Positions 1 through 7,465 of a stretch of 10,960 nt of DNA are shown here, one piece after another. This DNA is from Phoronis ovalis (Eukaryota; Phoronida; Phoronidae): NCBI GenBank assembly GCA_028565635.1, contig JAOXYB010057845.1, positions 1-10,960 on the forward strand, in the 5' to 3' direction. The position numbers and the translations under genes were made by a program. The first letter of the stretch is position 1; each line of letters starts with the position of its first letter. The notes below the pieces were generated by a model. It ran no database searches. It saw only the letters and a list, made by a program, of their open reading frames with translations, and was not told where the DNA came from.

Positions 1-4
1 CATA

Positions 5-50
5 CAAAGATGGCTTTACAACTACAGAAACTACATCATATGATGGGCAT
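5..50 (+). repeat. Dispersed repeat copy 1 (inverted partner at 9492-9537)
   Basis: About 45 bp that reappear as the reverse complement at 9492-9537. By eye there are two or three substitutions and one single-base indel. It contains the perfect palindrome CATCATATGATG (34-45). It lies upstream of the first visible SSDP exon, presumably inside an intron, and may continue beyond the left edge of the window. The rest of 51-292 shows nothing except the pyrimidine-rich tract and AG acceptor just before 293. Direct observation; the family is unknown to me. Confidence 0.8.
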
Positions 51-292
51 CTGTCTGCACCCACAGACCTCTTGTTAACTATTAATGTTATTGGTTGAGC
101 CCAAATTTGACATTTATATCTTTGTGTAAAAGTGTACGTACATGGTTGAGAACTAATCAAACCATTCTATTACTTTATGTCACCCTGTATAAACCTTGAA
201 TGGATGTCACCAGCAGATAAAGGTGTGACACTTACGTTGCTTGTGTATCACCAATGCATAGTAGATGTTTAGCAAATTTGTTTATTTTTTAG

Positions 293-357
293 ATTCAAGT
301 TCTAGTGACATGTATAATCCTATGATGAATCCAAAAATGCCCGGAATGGGCCCAGGG
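293..357 (+). CDS. Ssdp: SSDP/SSBP2-4 (single-stranded DNA-binding protein) exon, third from the end
   Basis: Internal exon with a T-rich tract and TTTTTTAG acceptor at its left edge and a G|GTAGGT donor at its right. It begins with two bases that complete a codon and ends on a codon boundary. It reads ..SSSDMYNPMMNPKMPGMGPG, matching the SSBP segment that in vertebrates reads roughly MYTMMNPVGP just before the FPMGP block. SSDP proteins bind LDB1 (Chip in flies) through an N-terminal LUFS/LisH region and protect LIM-homeodomain transcription complexes from degradation. That N-terminal region lies outside the window. Only the Gly/Met/Pro-rich transactivation part is seen here. The donor could instead lie four bases further on (GTACAG), but only the chosen one keeps phase with the next exon. 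Confidence 0.8.
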
Positions 358-988
358 GTAGGTACAGCACATTATTATTAAATGTTGTTTGTTTACCAAC
401 GGAAACCTGTCAGTCATTGGGAAACATCATAGCATCAAGTGAAATATCAAAATAAAGGACAAGGTTTTTGTCTTGAACATTACACATCAACCTTTTTGAC
501 AAGTATCTCCATCCCATGGTACACATTAACTAAATGTAAAACACCATCTTTATCACTGTTCAGTGATCTTGCCCTAAATTCCTTTGCATTCAGACCTAGT
601 TGGTAATTTTAATTCACAAGTAGTTTGTATAAACTTCATGTAACTGCTGTATAGGACAGTTTGGTTCTTGTACATTTACATCAACATCATTGAATAATTA
701 GAAAATTTTCTAAATGTTTTTGACTTAAAATTTTTTCTTTTGAAAGTTTGGTTTGCATTTTGTGGTTACTTGTGTTCTTGTGAAACCACCAAAAGTTGAA
801 GGATTCGAGAGATGTGGTATAACATTTGTTAGTGCAAAGCTGGACTTCTTGAAGTTTGTTTTTTTTGAGAATTGAAGATGTACTGTGGAAAGAGAGACCG
901 TAGTATCCAATTAAATTATGCATTAATCATTTTGAAGTTGATCGTGCTTGATTTTTATGCAGGATAATAATGTGTAAACTTTTTGCAG
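358..988 (+). other. Ssdp: SSDP intron (between exons 293-357 and 989-1189)
   Basis: A 631-bp GT-AG intron with a GTAGGT donor and a TTTTTGCAG acceptor. Small reading frames on the minus strand (for example 687-923) are short, low in complexity and resemble no family I know. I see no repeat, RNA gene or other element here. Confidence 0.75.
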
Positions 989-1189
989 TTCCCTATGGGT
1001 CCAGAAGGGCAAATGGGACCATTGGGGCCTGATGGAGGTATGCCACCTATGATGAACGGAGACGTAATAGAAAACATGAAACAATCACCACATAACGGAC
1101 CAGGAACACCGCAAGAAAACATGCCAATGAGTACACCTAGTAGTGATATGCCATATAATCAGCCGTATCCTCCTGATGGTGTAGGTCAT
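989..1189 (+). CDS. Ssdp: SSDP/SSBP2-4 penultimate exon
   Basis: The exon starts after TTTTTGCAG and ends before a perfect GTAAGT donor, phase 0 on both sides, and encodes 67 residues. It opens FPMGPEGQMGPLGPDGGM, then PPMMNGDVIENMKQSPHN, then GPGTPQENMPMS. This order (FPMGP.., Met/Gly-rich, MNG, K.SP.N, PGTP) is the C-terminal signature of vertebrate SSBP2, SSBP3 and SSBP4, whose corresponding stretch is FPMGPG.DGPMGG..MNGS followed by K.SPNN and PGTPRDD. It is a low-complexity transactivation region with no catalytic residues. Reading through the donor would add 22 residues and stop at 1256-1258, which I take as intron noise. The assignment is strong; the ortholog number (2, 3 or 4) is not meaningful for a single invertebrate gene. 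Confidence 0.88.
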
Positions 1190-1439
1190 GTAAGTTGTGT
1201 GAACTCATTTTTTATTTCAAATGTCCAATTGTATAGGATGTGTCTAAAATCCTTATGACAAGGCTTCCTTTTCTTGGTATGATGACACAGAAATGTTACA
1301 CATAGGGCAGTTATTCTGCACATATTTTATAAATTTATTCCAGAGCTGTTGTATGTGTTACTGCCAGTATGTGATAACTAGTTTTCTGTTGTGCTATTTT
1401 GTAGCAATCAATTTTTTTATCTGATAACATTTTTTTAAG
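1190..1439 (+). other. Ssdp: SSDP last intron
   Basis: A 250-bp intron with a GTAAGT donor and a long T-run followed by an AAG acceptor. It lies between the FPMGP exon and the terminal coding exon. Nothing else is visible in it. Confidence 0.75.
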
Positions 1440-1547
1440 GATGGCGAATCAGCAGCTATTTTGAAAATAAAGGAAAGTATGCAGGCAGAAGCGAAACAGT
1501 TTGAAAAAGAATCGGATCATCCAGGAGAATACCCATTCATGCAGTGA
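1440..1547 (+). CDS. Ssdp: SSDP/SSBP2-4 terminal coding exon with charged C-terminal helix
   Basis: Thirty-five codons plus TGA (1545-1547), joined in phase 0 to the preceding exon. The acceptor is ATTTTTTTAAG before GATGGCGAATCAGC. The tail contains ESAAILKIKESMQAEAKQF and then FEKESDHPGEYPFMQ. It is strongly charged and looks like one amphipathic helix with an aromatic C-terminus. Vertebrate SSBP proteins end differently, around SYSPSMTMSV, so this end is not the vertebrate one. I have a loose memory of a similar ESAAILKIKESM tail in invertebrate SSDP but cannot confirm it here. The exon is too short for a simple length cut-off on open reading frames. Its reality rests on matching phase, good splice signals and protein-like composition. 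Confidence 0.85.
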   Translation, partial: DGESAAILKIKESMQAEAKQFEKESDHPGEYPFMQ

Positions 1548-1589
1548 TCATAGGTGTTTGGTTATTGAAACAGCTGTATATTAAACCAT

Positions 1590-1597
1590 TGTAAATA
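1590..1597 (+). promoter_or_regulatory. Pumilio-type element 1 (TGTAAATA)
   Basis: Exact match to the PUF/Pumilio consensus TGTANATA, 43 bases after the SSDP stop. It lies upstream of the first AATAAA, so it would be present even in the shortest 3' UTR isoform. Confidence 0.4.
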
Positions 1598-1617
1598 GTC
1601 CTTTTATTTATCATAAG

Positions 1618-1623
1618 AATAAA
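1618..1623 (+). promoter_or_regulatory. Proximal poly(A) signal AATAAA
   Basis: Canonical hexamer about 70 bases after the SSDP stop. It would give a very short 3' UTR if used. Two further canonical hexamers at 1903-1908 and 2119-2124 offer alternatives. Use cannot be judged from sequence. Confidence 0.5.
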
Positions 1624-1902
1624 CTTGACAAAGAACCCTTTAATCGTACATCAAGAAATTGTATCACTGTCATTAACTAGAAGCAATAGTTAGGAATTTC
1701 ACAGTTTCATTTTTGGTTCCTTAAGACCATGTCTGGAGCAACTTCATCTCATGTTGAATTTTACATATAGATTCAAAAGGAAAGCCATCTATTTTGAATT
1801 GTCACTGAATCTGTTTTGAGAAGTTAAATATGTGTTAAAATTTGATGTGAAACCAATGCATCTTTTGTACATTCATGCCTATAGTCACATTGGCATGGAA
1901 CA

Positions 1903-1908
1903 AATAAA
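1903..1908 (+). promoter_or_regulatory. Alternative poly(A) signal AATAAA
   Basis: Second canonical hexamer downstream of the SSDP stop, followed within 40 bases by a T-rich stretch. A third copy is at 2119-2124. Confidence 0.4.
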
Positions 1909-2450
1909 TCAAGACAAAGTTCAGTAACTTTTCTCCTTAGTCACATTTTGAACTACTGTTATAAAACGAACAAAAATGGATTAATGTGGTGCATAAAAAA
2001 ACTGTTTTCTTTTTTTCAAAAATTCTAGTCTATTGGCCTATTTTAATGGGCTATATCTTTATATATGTACAGAAGGATAGTATTATTCTAATATGGCTTG
2101 AATCTTGCTTAGTTCAAAAATAAATCATTGAGTTGCTATTCTAAGCATAACTGCTAACCATATGTAGAATCAAATATTTATTGTTAAACATAGGCAAACA
2201 ATCAGACATGAATTTTGTTGCCTTTATGTGAAACTGAGGCAGTCATTTTGAAATATTGTATAAACACAGTATTTTTAATTTATTGATTAATTTAAAAAAT
2301 GTTAAAACACTTTTACTGATAAGATAGCAATGTCATAGCAGCAGACACTGTAAAATTTAGTGAGAAAGATGTGTTAGTGTAGTGTTCAGAGAACAGTTGT
2401 CTACAATGAATAGTATCAAATGTCTTGCAGTGGACATGTATTTCAACTTT

Positions 2451-2458
2451 TGTATATA
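2451..2458 (+). promoter_or_regulatory. Pumilio-type element 2 (TGTATATA)
   Basis: Exact TGTANATA match on the sense strand of the SSDP 3' UTR, in the optimal TGTATATA form. Confidence 0.4.
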
Positions 2459-2569
2459 AATAGTGTATGACATAGTGTCAGCAGACTTTATGGTTCATTC
2501 TTTTTCAAAGTTTCAATGTATATGAATAGTACAATTTGCAGATCATTCACTGTCTGTATATTTTATTAC

Positions 2570-2577
2570 TGTAGATA
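2570..2577 (+). promoter_or_regulatory. Pumilio-type element 3 (TGTAGATA)
   Basis: Exact TGTANATA match on the sense strand, 119 bases after element 2, with a near match (TGTATATT) just upstream at 2555. Confidence 0.35.
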
Positions 2578-3480
2578 AGTCCAAATGGGCCCAGATCAAT
2601 GGCTCATAAGTGTGACAAACTTTAATGTTATTTTCATTTTTGCTTCAGATACTACACAAAACTTTTTATCATCAGTGCATATATAATTAATTGTTAAATG
2701 TTCTTATCAATATTTTGTTATTTTTGAATGTGTGACAATGATGTTATGGAGACAATTACTAATTTATATTATAGTTAAAATAATAGTGAAAATGCCTTTG
2801 CGTATGATGGATATCAACCTACACAGTTTAAAAAGTGTTTCCGTTAAACGAAGAAATAACAAGATGACTTACTATATATTATTTATTAATGAATTGCTTA
2901 ATTATCCATCTTGTCAGTATTTATAGTTTCGGTACATTGTACTTTTTGAGTGTGCAGGTTGATAATCCTTCTGTTCCTTTGATTTGTTAAGGAAAAATAC
3001 TGTACAGAGGATAACATGTTTAATATTTGTTTATTTAATGTTATTTTACAAACAGTTGCAGTGATGCCTCTATTTCCATTGAGTGGAAACGTATCGAAGA
3101 TCATCAACATTACATATGCATGTATAATTGGTTTGATTTTTTGGAAATGCAGCACATTTTGAAAACTGTGCATAGGATAATTACTTTTGTTTAAGTTAAT
3201 TGTGGAAAGGGATGTGTTAGACAGCAAGTTAGAACAAAATAGTTTTAATAAGTAGGTAAACCATGTACTTCCAAATTGGCTACTGGTAAGACATCAATGA
3301 AATACAATGCGATATTCTTTAGTTATATGATGTGTTGATGACATATGGAACCAGTAATTAAGTCCTAGCGATGTAAATTATTTTCATGTCCTTATTTTTT
3401 TTCACGTTTATCTTTTGACACGTTTGAATTAAATCTGTTACTTTGTATATTTTATTGCCTTTAATTTGCCATGAAAGCTC

Positions 3481-3488
3481 TGTATATA
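3481..3488 (+). promoter_or_regulatory. Pumilio-type element 4 (TGTATATA)
   Basis: Exact TGTANATA match on the sense strand, with a near match (TGTATATT) at 3444. All four exact sense matches that I found in the whole window lie between 1590 and 3488. Confidence 0.4.
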
Positions 3489-3762
3489 GCGCATATTTGG
3501 AAATTTTCTTTTATCAACCCACACTTATTTTCTAGGTTGTGGTGGTATGTTAGGTGTCTACTGGTGTGATGTATTATAATTCAACTCGGGTATGGTGAAA
3601 TCTTTTGTATCGCTTTGCTGGTGAACACAGGTTAATCAAATTAGATTATTTTTATCAGGTTGGATTTTCCTGGCATTAAAATATCTGAGTTTATAATTCT
3701 TTAAATTGCTGGATGCTATGTTCTACTTCTAGAAATTGTATAAAAACATGAATAGTTCACCA

Positions 3763-3787
3763 TATACAACCAATCAATACCTACCTC
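3763..3787 (+). promoter_or_regulatory. Candidate let-7 microRNA target site
   Basis: CTACCTC (3781-3787) is the exact complement of let-7 nucleotides 2-8. Nine bases upstream lies TATACAACC (3763-3771), the exact complement of let-7 nucleotides 11-19. This seed plus 3' supplementary pairing, with an unpaired target loop of nine bases, resembles validated let-7 sites. It supports this DNA being transcribed on the + strand as 3' UTR. The base opposite nucleotide 1 is G rather than A, so the seed match is 7mer-m8. Confidence 0.5.
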
Positions 3788-3854
3788 GAATTTCATTAGA
3801 AACCCCTGCCAACTTGCAATAGTGAAAAAAGGACTTGTCGACTATGGGGTTTTG

Positions 3855-3862
3855 CAGTATTA
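3855..3862 (+). promoter_or_regulatory. Candidate miR-8/miR-200 target site (8-mer)
   Basis: CAGTATTA is the 8-mer complement of the miR-8/200b seed. Two further 7-mer matches (CAGTATT) occur in the same presumed 3' UTR at 2267-2273 and 2915-2921. Confidence 0.35.
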
Positions 3863-4507
3863 TGGCTTGCCATTTTGTTCATCATGCCTGTTCATCTACA
3901 TTCAAATTGCACCTTGTGGCGACAAAGATGTGTGATTTTAAATTTAGATTTAAGGAAGTTTCGTGTATAGCTGAATGAATTCGTGCACGTGAAACATTAG
4001 CTTATGACTCAAGTATAGTTCTGTTCAATGGCCTGTTTTATTGTTAATGAAATGTCTGCTGCTATTTAATAATGTACTGTAAATGTTGTCAGTTGTAGTT
4101 GACATTTATCGCTATAGTTGTTCATTATTACAATGTCTATGTGATTTTGTGTAGAAAATATAATTTAAAAGTTTATAAATTAATTTGTCTTTGATTATTG
4201 TATTGTTCTCTATAAAAAACCTTTCCCACTGGATGTCATTAAATGGCTGTTCAGTTTGTACTGGGATGTTGAAAAACCATTGATGAAATACCTGTAACTG
4301 ATTATCAAGAAAGGCTCCATCTTTTGTCCCATTCACCAAACTAGTGAACTATGTGCAGGATTCCTTTGATAAACAGTGATGAGGTTTGCGAAGCGTTCAA
4401 ATAGGTAATATAAAAAATAAGATATTTGCTTCAAAAATTAAGTGCCACAAGGGGGCTGAATGTTTTGACAAATTCTATGGGTTTAAACTGGATAGTAGTC
4501 TTTCTTA
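3863..4507. other. Unassigned stretch between SSDP 3' UTR and microsatellite
   Basis: AT-rich sequence with no recognisable exon, RNA gene or repeat. It may contain the true end of the SSDP transcript; an ATTAAA variant signal lies near 4238. A 75-codon minus-strand frame at 4112-4339 shows no recognised feature. Confidence 0.5.
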
Positions 4508-4570
4508 ACACATACCACACACATTACATACACACATACATTACATATATATATATACATACATATATAT
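4508..4570. repeat. CA/TA microsatellite
   Basis: About 60 bp of interrupted CA, CATA and TA dinucleotide units (for example CATACACACATACATTACAT and ATATATATATA), ending at the GCCGCC that precedes the minisatellite. Direct observation. Confidence 0.85.
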
Positions 4571-4604
4571 GCCGCCTACTAGGCCCCCCTTTTTCAGCTC
4601 CTGC

Positions 4605-4942
4605 ATTTGTCACAGGGTATGTTTTTCATACTTCTCAAAGACTCATTTACCACGGAGTATACTTTTCTTGTTGGCTATTTACCACAGGGTATATTTTTCT
4701 AAAAATATTCGTTTACCACATGGTGTTCTTGGAAAACGCATTTACGACAGGTATGAAAAATTAAGGTCAGTAAATTTTCACATATTTATCATAAGGTATA
4801 TAATTTTCAAATGAATTTTACAAAAGGTGCTATATATTTCCGGAGAGTTATTTACAACAGGGTATACCTTTCATGTTTTTTCATTTACGACAGGGTATAT
4901 TTTGGGAACCTTTAATTTTATTTACCACAGGGGCAGGGTATA
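4605..4942 (+). repeat. Degenerate minisatellite, about 10 units, core ATTTACNACAGGGTAT
   Basis: Core copies begin near 4605, 4645, 4677, 4711, 4740, 4784, 4815, 4850, 4883 and 4920, a spacing of 29-44 bp. Each has a form of ATTTACNACAGGGTAT, usually followed by ATTTTTC. Copies 6 and 7 are the most decayed; copy 10 carries an inserted GGGGCAG. Because spacing varies, the core is much better conserved than the spacers. Overlapping reading frames are by-products that show the repeat as recurring FTTGYIF-like or YHRVYFS-like peptides. Family unknown to me. Confidence 0.85.
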
Positions 4943-5259
4943 TCATCACTAACCTGTTATATAGGTAAAATGTAATTATTTTGTTTATCAGTGGTGGTGG
5001 AAATGCTACATCTAGAGTACGAAAGGAAAACATCCATCTCCATCCGATTCGATTGCGTTTTTTAGGCATTATGATCAGTGATACTCCCAGACTTAGACTT
5101 TTGCAAATCTATATAATCAATCCTAATAAAATAAAAATTTACTTGGAAAGCCACCAGTGAGATTTTGAATTAAAACACTCCTTTTCCCAAAATCTTTCCT
5201 AATTTTTAGCATAAAATTTCAGAAGAGCATATATGAAAATATGAAAAATTTATTTGTAG
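4943..5259. other. Unassigned stretch upstream of the CASD1-like exons
   Basis: No exon recognised here. The N-terminal part of a CASD1 protein (membrane anchor and the W-Q-P..C-M-M-H block) was searched for by eye and not found. An AATAAA occurs at 5125-5130. A minus-strand frame at 4881-5069 overlaps the minisatellite and looks meaningless. Confidence 0.5.
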
Positions 5260-5459
5260 TGATGTTGCTGCCTGTATCAAGAGAAGAGCAATTTCCAATC
5301 CGGCTCATTATGTTCACATGGCTTGACATGGTTTCCATAGGAGACTCACGTATACAAGAAACGTTTAATCAAATAGAGTCTTACCTCAAAAATGACGTTA
5401 AAAGAGTAAAGAATCAGAAAGGTATAAAAGCTTGGATTCCTAACCTCAATTTAACGGTA
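5260..5459 (+). CDS. CASD1: CASD1-like exon A: SGNH block I with catalytic serine (GDSRI)
   Basis: The frame reads VSIGDSRIQETFNQIESYL and, near the end, WIPNLNLTV. It corresponds to human CASD1 IAFIGDSRIRQLFYSF and, further on, the segment ending TASVKV. In the GDS motif the serine (codon 5346-5348) is the nucleophile of the SGNH/PC-esterase fold. CASD1 transfers acetyl from acetyl-CoA to sialic acid in the Golgi lumen. The right edge is a perfect GTAAGT donor (5460) in phase 0. The left edge is uncertain: TTATTTGTAG at 5250-5259 is a plausible acceptor, but the codons before GDS match the family poorly, so a different start, or an ATG at 5241, is possible. No intact W-Q-P..C-M-M-H block precedes GDS. 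Confidence 0.7.
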
Positions 5460-5797
5460 GTAAGTTATTAGAGTTATCTTATGTTACCGTAATATATCGG
5501 TGCTCTATAATCCATTTCTAAGTAGGAGGTATCTCAGAAGAAGAACCGTAAATAAAATGTCATACTTGTCTAATGAAGCAATGAAAAAGTTGCCTTTTTC
5601 GAATGTGTTGTCTCGTCGATGCAAGAGTATAACAACCGTATTTCTTAAACAATAATGCATTTCTTTGTAGGCAATCAGCCAGCTACTAATAAATGCATAT
5701 AATTAGTAACTTTATGGAGTGGTCACATTTTCGATTTCACATACTAGGAAATATACGAAAACTGAATGTATACTAATAGAAAAATGTAGGAATATAG
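5460..5797 (+). other. CASD1: CASD1-like intron A-B
   Basis: A 338-bp GT-AG intron with a GTAAGT donor and an AATATAG acceptor that has a poor pyrimidine tract. Stops in the coding frame lie directly upstream of 5798, so the acceptor position is well constrained. Nothing else is visible. Confidence 0.6.
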
Positions 5798-5933
5798 GAA
5801 TATATGATCCGTCAATGGATGGACAGTGATCAAAGGAATACAAGAAATGGTTTCAGTGAAAGTAAACCTGGCCATGGTAGACCGGATATTGTTGTGGCAG
5901 GATGCGCCGCAGTGTGTATAGTTTGTTGTCACA
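5798..5933 (+). CDS. CASD1: CASD1-like exon B: SGNH glycine block (PDIVVAGCAA)
   Basis: The exon reads EYMIRQWMDSDQ and later GRPDIVVAGCAAVCIVC, aligning with human CASD1 MKQCIKVWTEDS and KPHIAIIGAATWSIK. The glycine after the hydrophobic strand matches the oxyanion block of SGNH enzymes. It begins in phase 0 and ends after one base of a codon (CACA|GTGAAC), exactly as needed for exon C. An alternative donor 18 bases earlier (GTATAG) also keeps phase. Oddities: where human CASD1 has VDFLWHPEVNGSMKQ, this model jumps from V-E-Y straight to M-I-R-Q, losing about nine residues at the exon start. The tryptophan after GAAT is replaced by cysteine, and three or so residues are missing before the next exon. 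Confidence 0.7.
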
Positions 5934-7290
5934 GTGAACTTAAAAAAATATTTGAATACGTCTACAAAATATTTGATTAACTATAGTATATTTTATTACT
6001 GTGTCAGTTTGTTTAGTTGTTTTGTAATGTTTGTGATTGATTGTACATTTTACTTTATAAGGTGATTATCGTTATCCTTTTATACAATCTAAATTAATTG
6101 CGCGAGAAACACGTCATAGTTCATTCACAAAATACGACATGCGAGCGTTTGGGTTCAATCACGACTGGGGGGGGGCTCTACCCCCACCAAGTGCATGCAA
6201 ATGATCTATTTGCTCAGTTAGTTTGTGACAATTCATGTCGATCTACGTAGATTTGCTTTTTAGTACTACAGTGTACCTTGAATGATCATACATATGGATG
6301 GTAAAATGAGATGCTGTTATTATCGCAGAATGAAGTTTAAAATTAATTCGCATTTGTTCTGAAATACATTAAGCTCCACAACTATCTTTCGAGAAAATAC
6401 GTGCATAATACATGTTTCTGGTCACAGGGTGACTTGTAAGCAATTTTAATATACGACATGATTCATCAGAAATAGTGAATGAGTGGTAATATGTGAATAC
6501 TTATTCGGTACTGGGAACTAGTTACAAAGCTTTTTTGATCAGTTTTATGTTGGTGTGTCAGCTGAATGTAACATTTTAGCACGTGATTTTTTTTCATTTT
6601 CAGTAGATGAATAGGTATTATTTGAAGGATAAACCAAGAGACGAGGCATTTAGAAAGTATAAAGGTGCATATATTATACAAGTTTGAAGGACCAAAAAAA
6701 ATAATGTTATTATAGTATACCTAGGTCTGTTTCACATTTTGGTATAGGTAGTGTGAAAGTTTTCATATGTATATTTACTTGACAAAAACAGATTGCAACA
6801 TAATGTTTATTCAAAACGCGCGCTCGAATAAGAGAAAAAGGAAGTGAAATCAGTTCCTTTTGCATATTGAATAATGAAGAAGAATGAAATATTAATGGGA
6901 AATGGTAAATTACAAGAAAGTATCTGATGATATTACTTTTAACGCAGTATGGTCCAAAAAAAGTGGGACAGACCTTCCTTTTTTGTTATTAGTACAAGCC
7001 GTTCAAACTAATTGTTTTAATCTTTACTTTAGTTTATGATTATTCCTTCAACACAGCTTCAAAGTAATTTTTCATGTTTTTTATTTTTATGCCTGGCATT
7101 CAAAATTTGAAACTGAACAAAACGAAAATAAACAGAAAAAGGCAATGCAAGTTTTAAGAATCAGTGCCGCAGTTTCTTACATCATATTGGAAATGACTGA
7201 TAAATACTATTTACACCATTATAATATACAAAATGATTATCATTAATGCCATGCCAACGTCTTAACTTCCTTATTAACTTTTATCTGTAG
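5934..7290 (+). other. CASD1: CASD1-like intron B-C
   Basis: A 1357-bp intron ending in a TTTTATCTGTAG acceptor. It holds a G8 run with an adjacent GGGGG/CCCCC hairpin (6168-6185) and an ATGCAAAT octamer near 6194, but no recognisable exon, repeat array or RNA gene. A minus-strand 71-codon frame at 6466-6681 is not convincing. Confidence 0.6.
6168..6185. other. G8 run with GGGGG-CTCTA-CCCCC hairpin
   Basis: An isolated GC-rich spot in otherwise AT-rich intron: eight G, then CTCTA, then five C, able to fold as a 5-bp stem with a 5-base loop. A near match to the RNA polymerase III B box (GGTTCAATCAC) lies about 15 bases upstream at 6153. Confidence 0.5.
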
Positions 7291-7465
7291 ATGCCTTACA
7301 GAATGATATATTTCCGTACATGAATCAGCTTGCCAACTTAGGAACAAGAATAATTTGGAAACTACAGGACCCAGTTGTTGAGGCAAATTTAGGTCTCGAT
7401 CGCAGTAGACAACTGCTTACAAATCAGCAATTTAATTTATATAATGAAGCAGCAATGGAAATATT
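7291..7465 (+). CDS. CASD1: CASD1-like exon C: LQDPV and YNEAA blocks of the SGNH domain
   Basis: The clearest CASD1 exon: 175 bp between TTTTATCTGTAG and a perfect GTAAGT donor, entering after one base of a codon and leaving after two. It reads DALQNDIFPYMNQLANLG, then RIIWKLQDPVVEANLGLDRS, then QLLTNQQFNLYNEAAMEI. Human CASD1 has EALSQY..NITSIAPLLEKLA, then VYWVLQDPVYEDLLSENRK, then MITNEKIDAYNEAAVSIL. The LQDPV, TN and YNEAA identities make the family assignment secure. This is the central part of the lumenal esterase/acyltransferase domain that shapes the active site. No stop or frameshift occurs within the exon. Confidence 0.87.

Larger units (their letters stand above)
1548..3862 (+). 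other. Ssdp: Probable long 3' UTR of SSDP
   Basis: After the SSDP stop there is more than 2.3 kb with no recognisable coding exon on either strand. The stretch carries sense-strand mRNA motifs: AATAAA at 1618-1623, 1903-1908 and 2119-2124; TGTANATA Pumilio-type sites at 1590, 2451, 2570 and 3481; miR-8/200 seed sites at 2267, 2915 and 3855; and a let-7 site at 3763-3787. Long 3' UTRs are common in vertebrate SSBP genes. The early AATAAA signals allow short isoforms. The right border is set only by the last motif; the true cleavage site is not visible and could lie anywhere up to about 4440. Confidence 0.5.

Noticed and set aside
12-78. A short open frame starting MALQLQKLHHMMG in the left-end repeat, considered as an SSDP exon.
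   Set aside because: The same sequence recurs inverted next to the satellite with an indel that breaks the frame, so it is a repeat and not coding.
1190-1258. Alternative SSDP C-terminus by reading through the donor at 1190.
   Set aside because: The donor is a perfect GTAAGT, the added 22 residues look random, and the spliced exon at 1440 gives a protein-like tail in phase.
2898-3227. A 109-codon minus-strand reading frame inside the presumed SSDP 3' UTR.
   Set aside because: Composition is that of AT-rich non-coding DNA, there is no recognisable domain, and sense-strand UTR motifs lie around it.
4426-4814. Two overlapping + strand reading frames of 112 and 81 codons.
   Set aside because: They run through the microsatellite and minisatellite; their peptides are just the repeat read in two frames.
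4605-4942. CRISPR-like array (short repeats with variable spacers).
   Set aside because: Repeats are degenerate, spacing is irregular, no cas genes are present, and the window is eukaryotic with spliced genes.
6120-6185. A tRNA-derived SINE, suggested by a B-box-like GGTTCAATCAC.
   Set aside because: No A box at the proper distance, no tRNA-like fold and no tail; a single near match is not enough.
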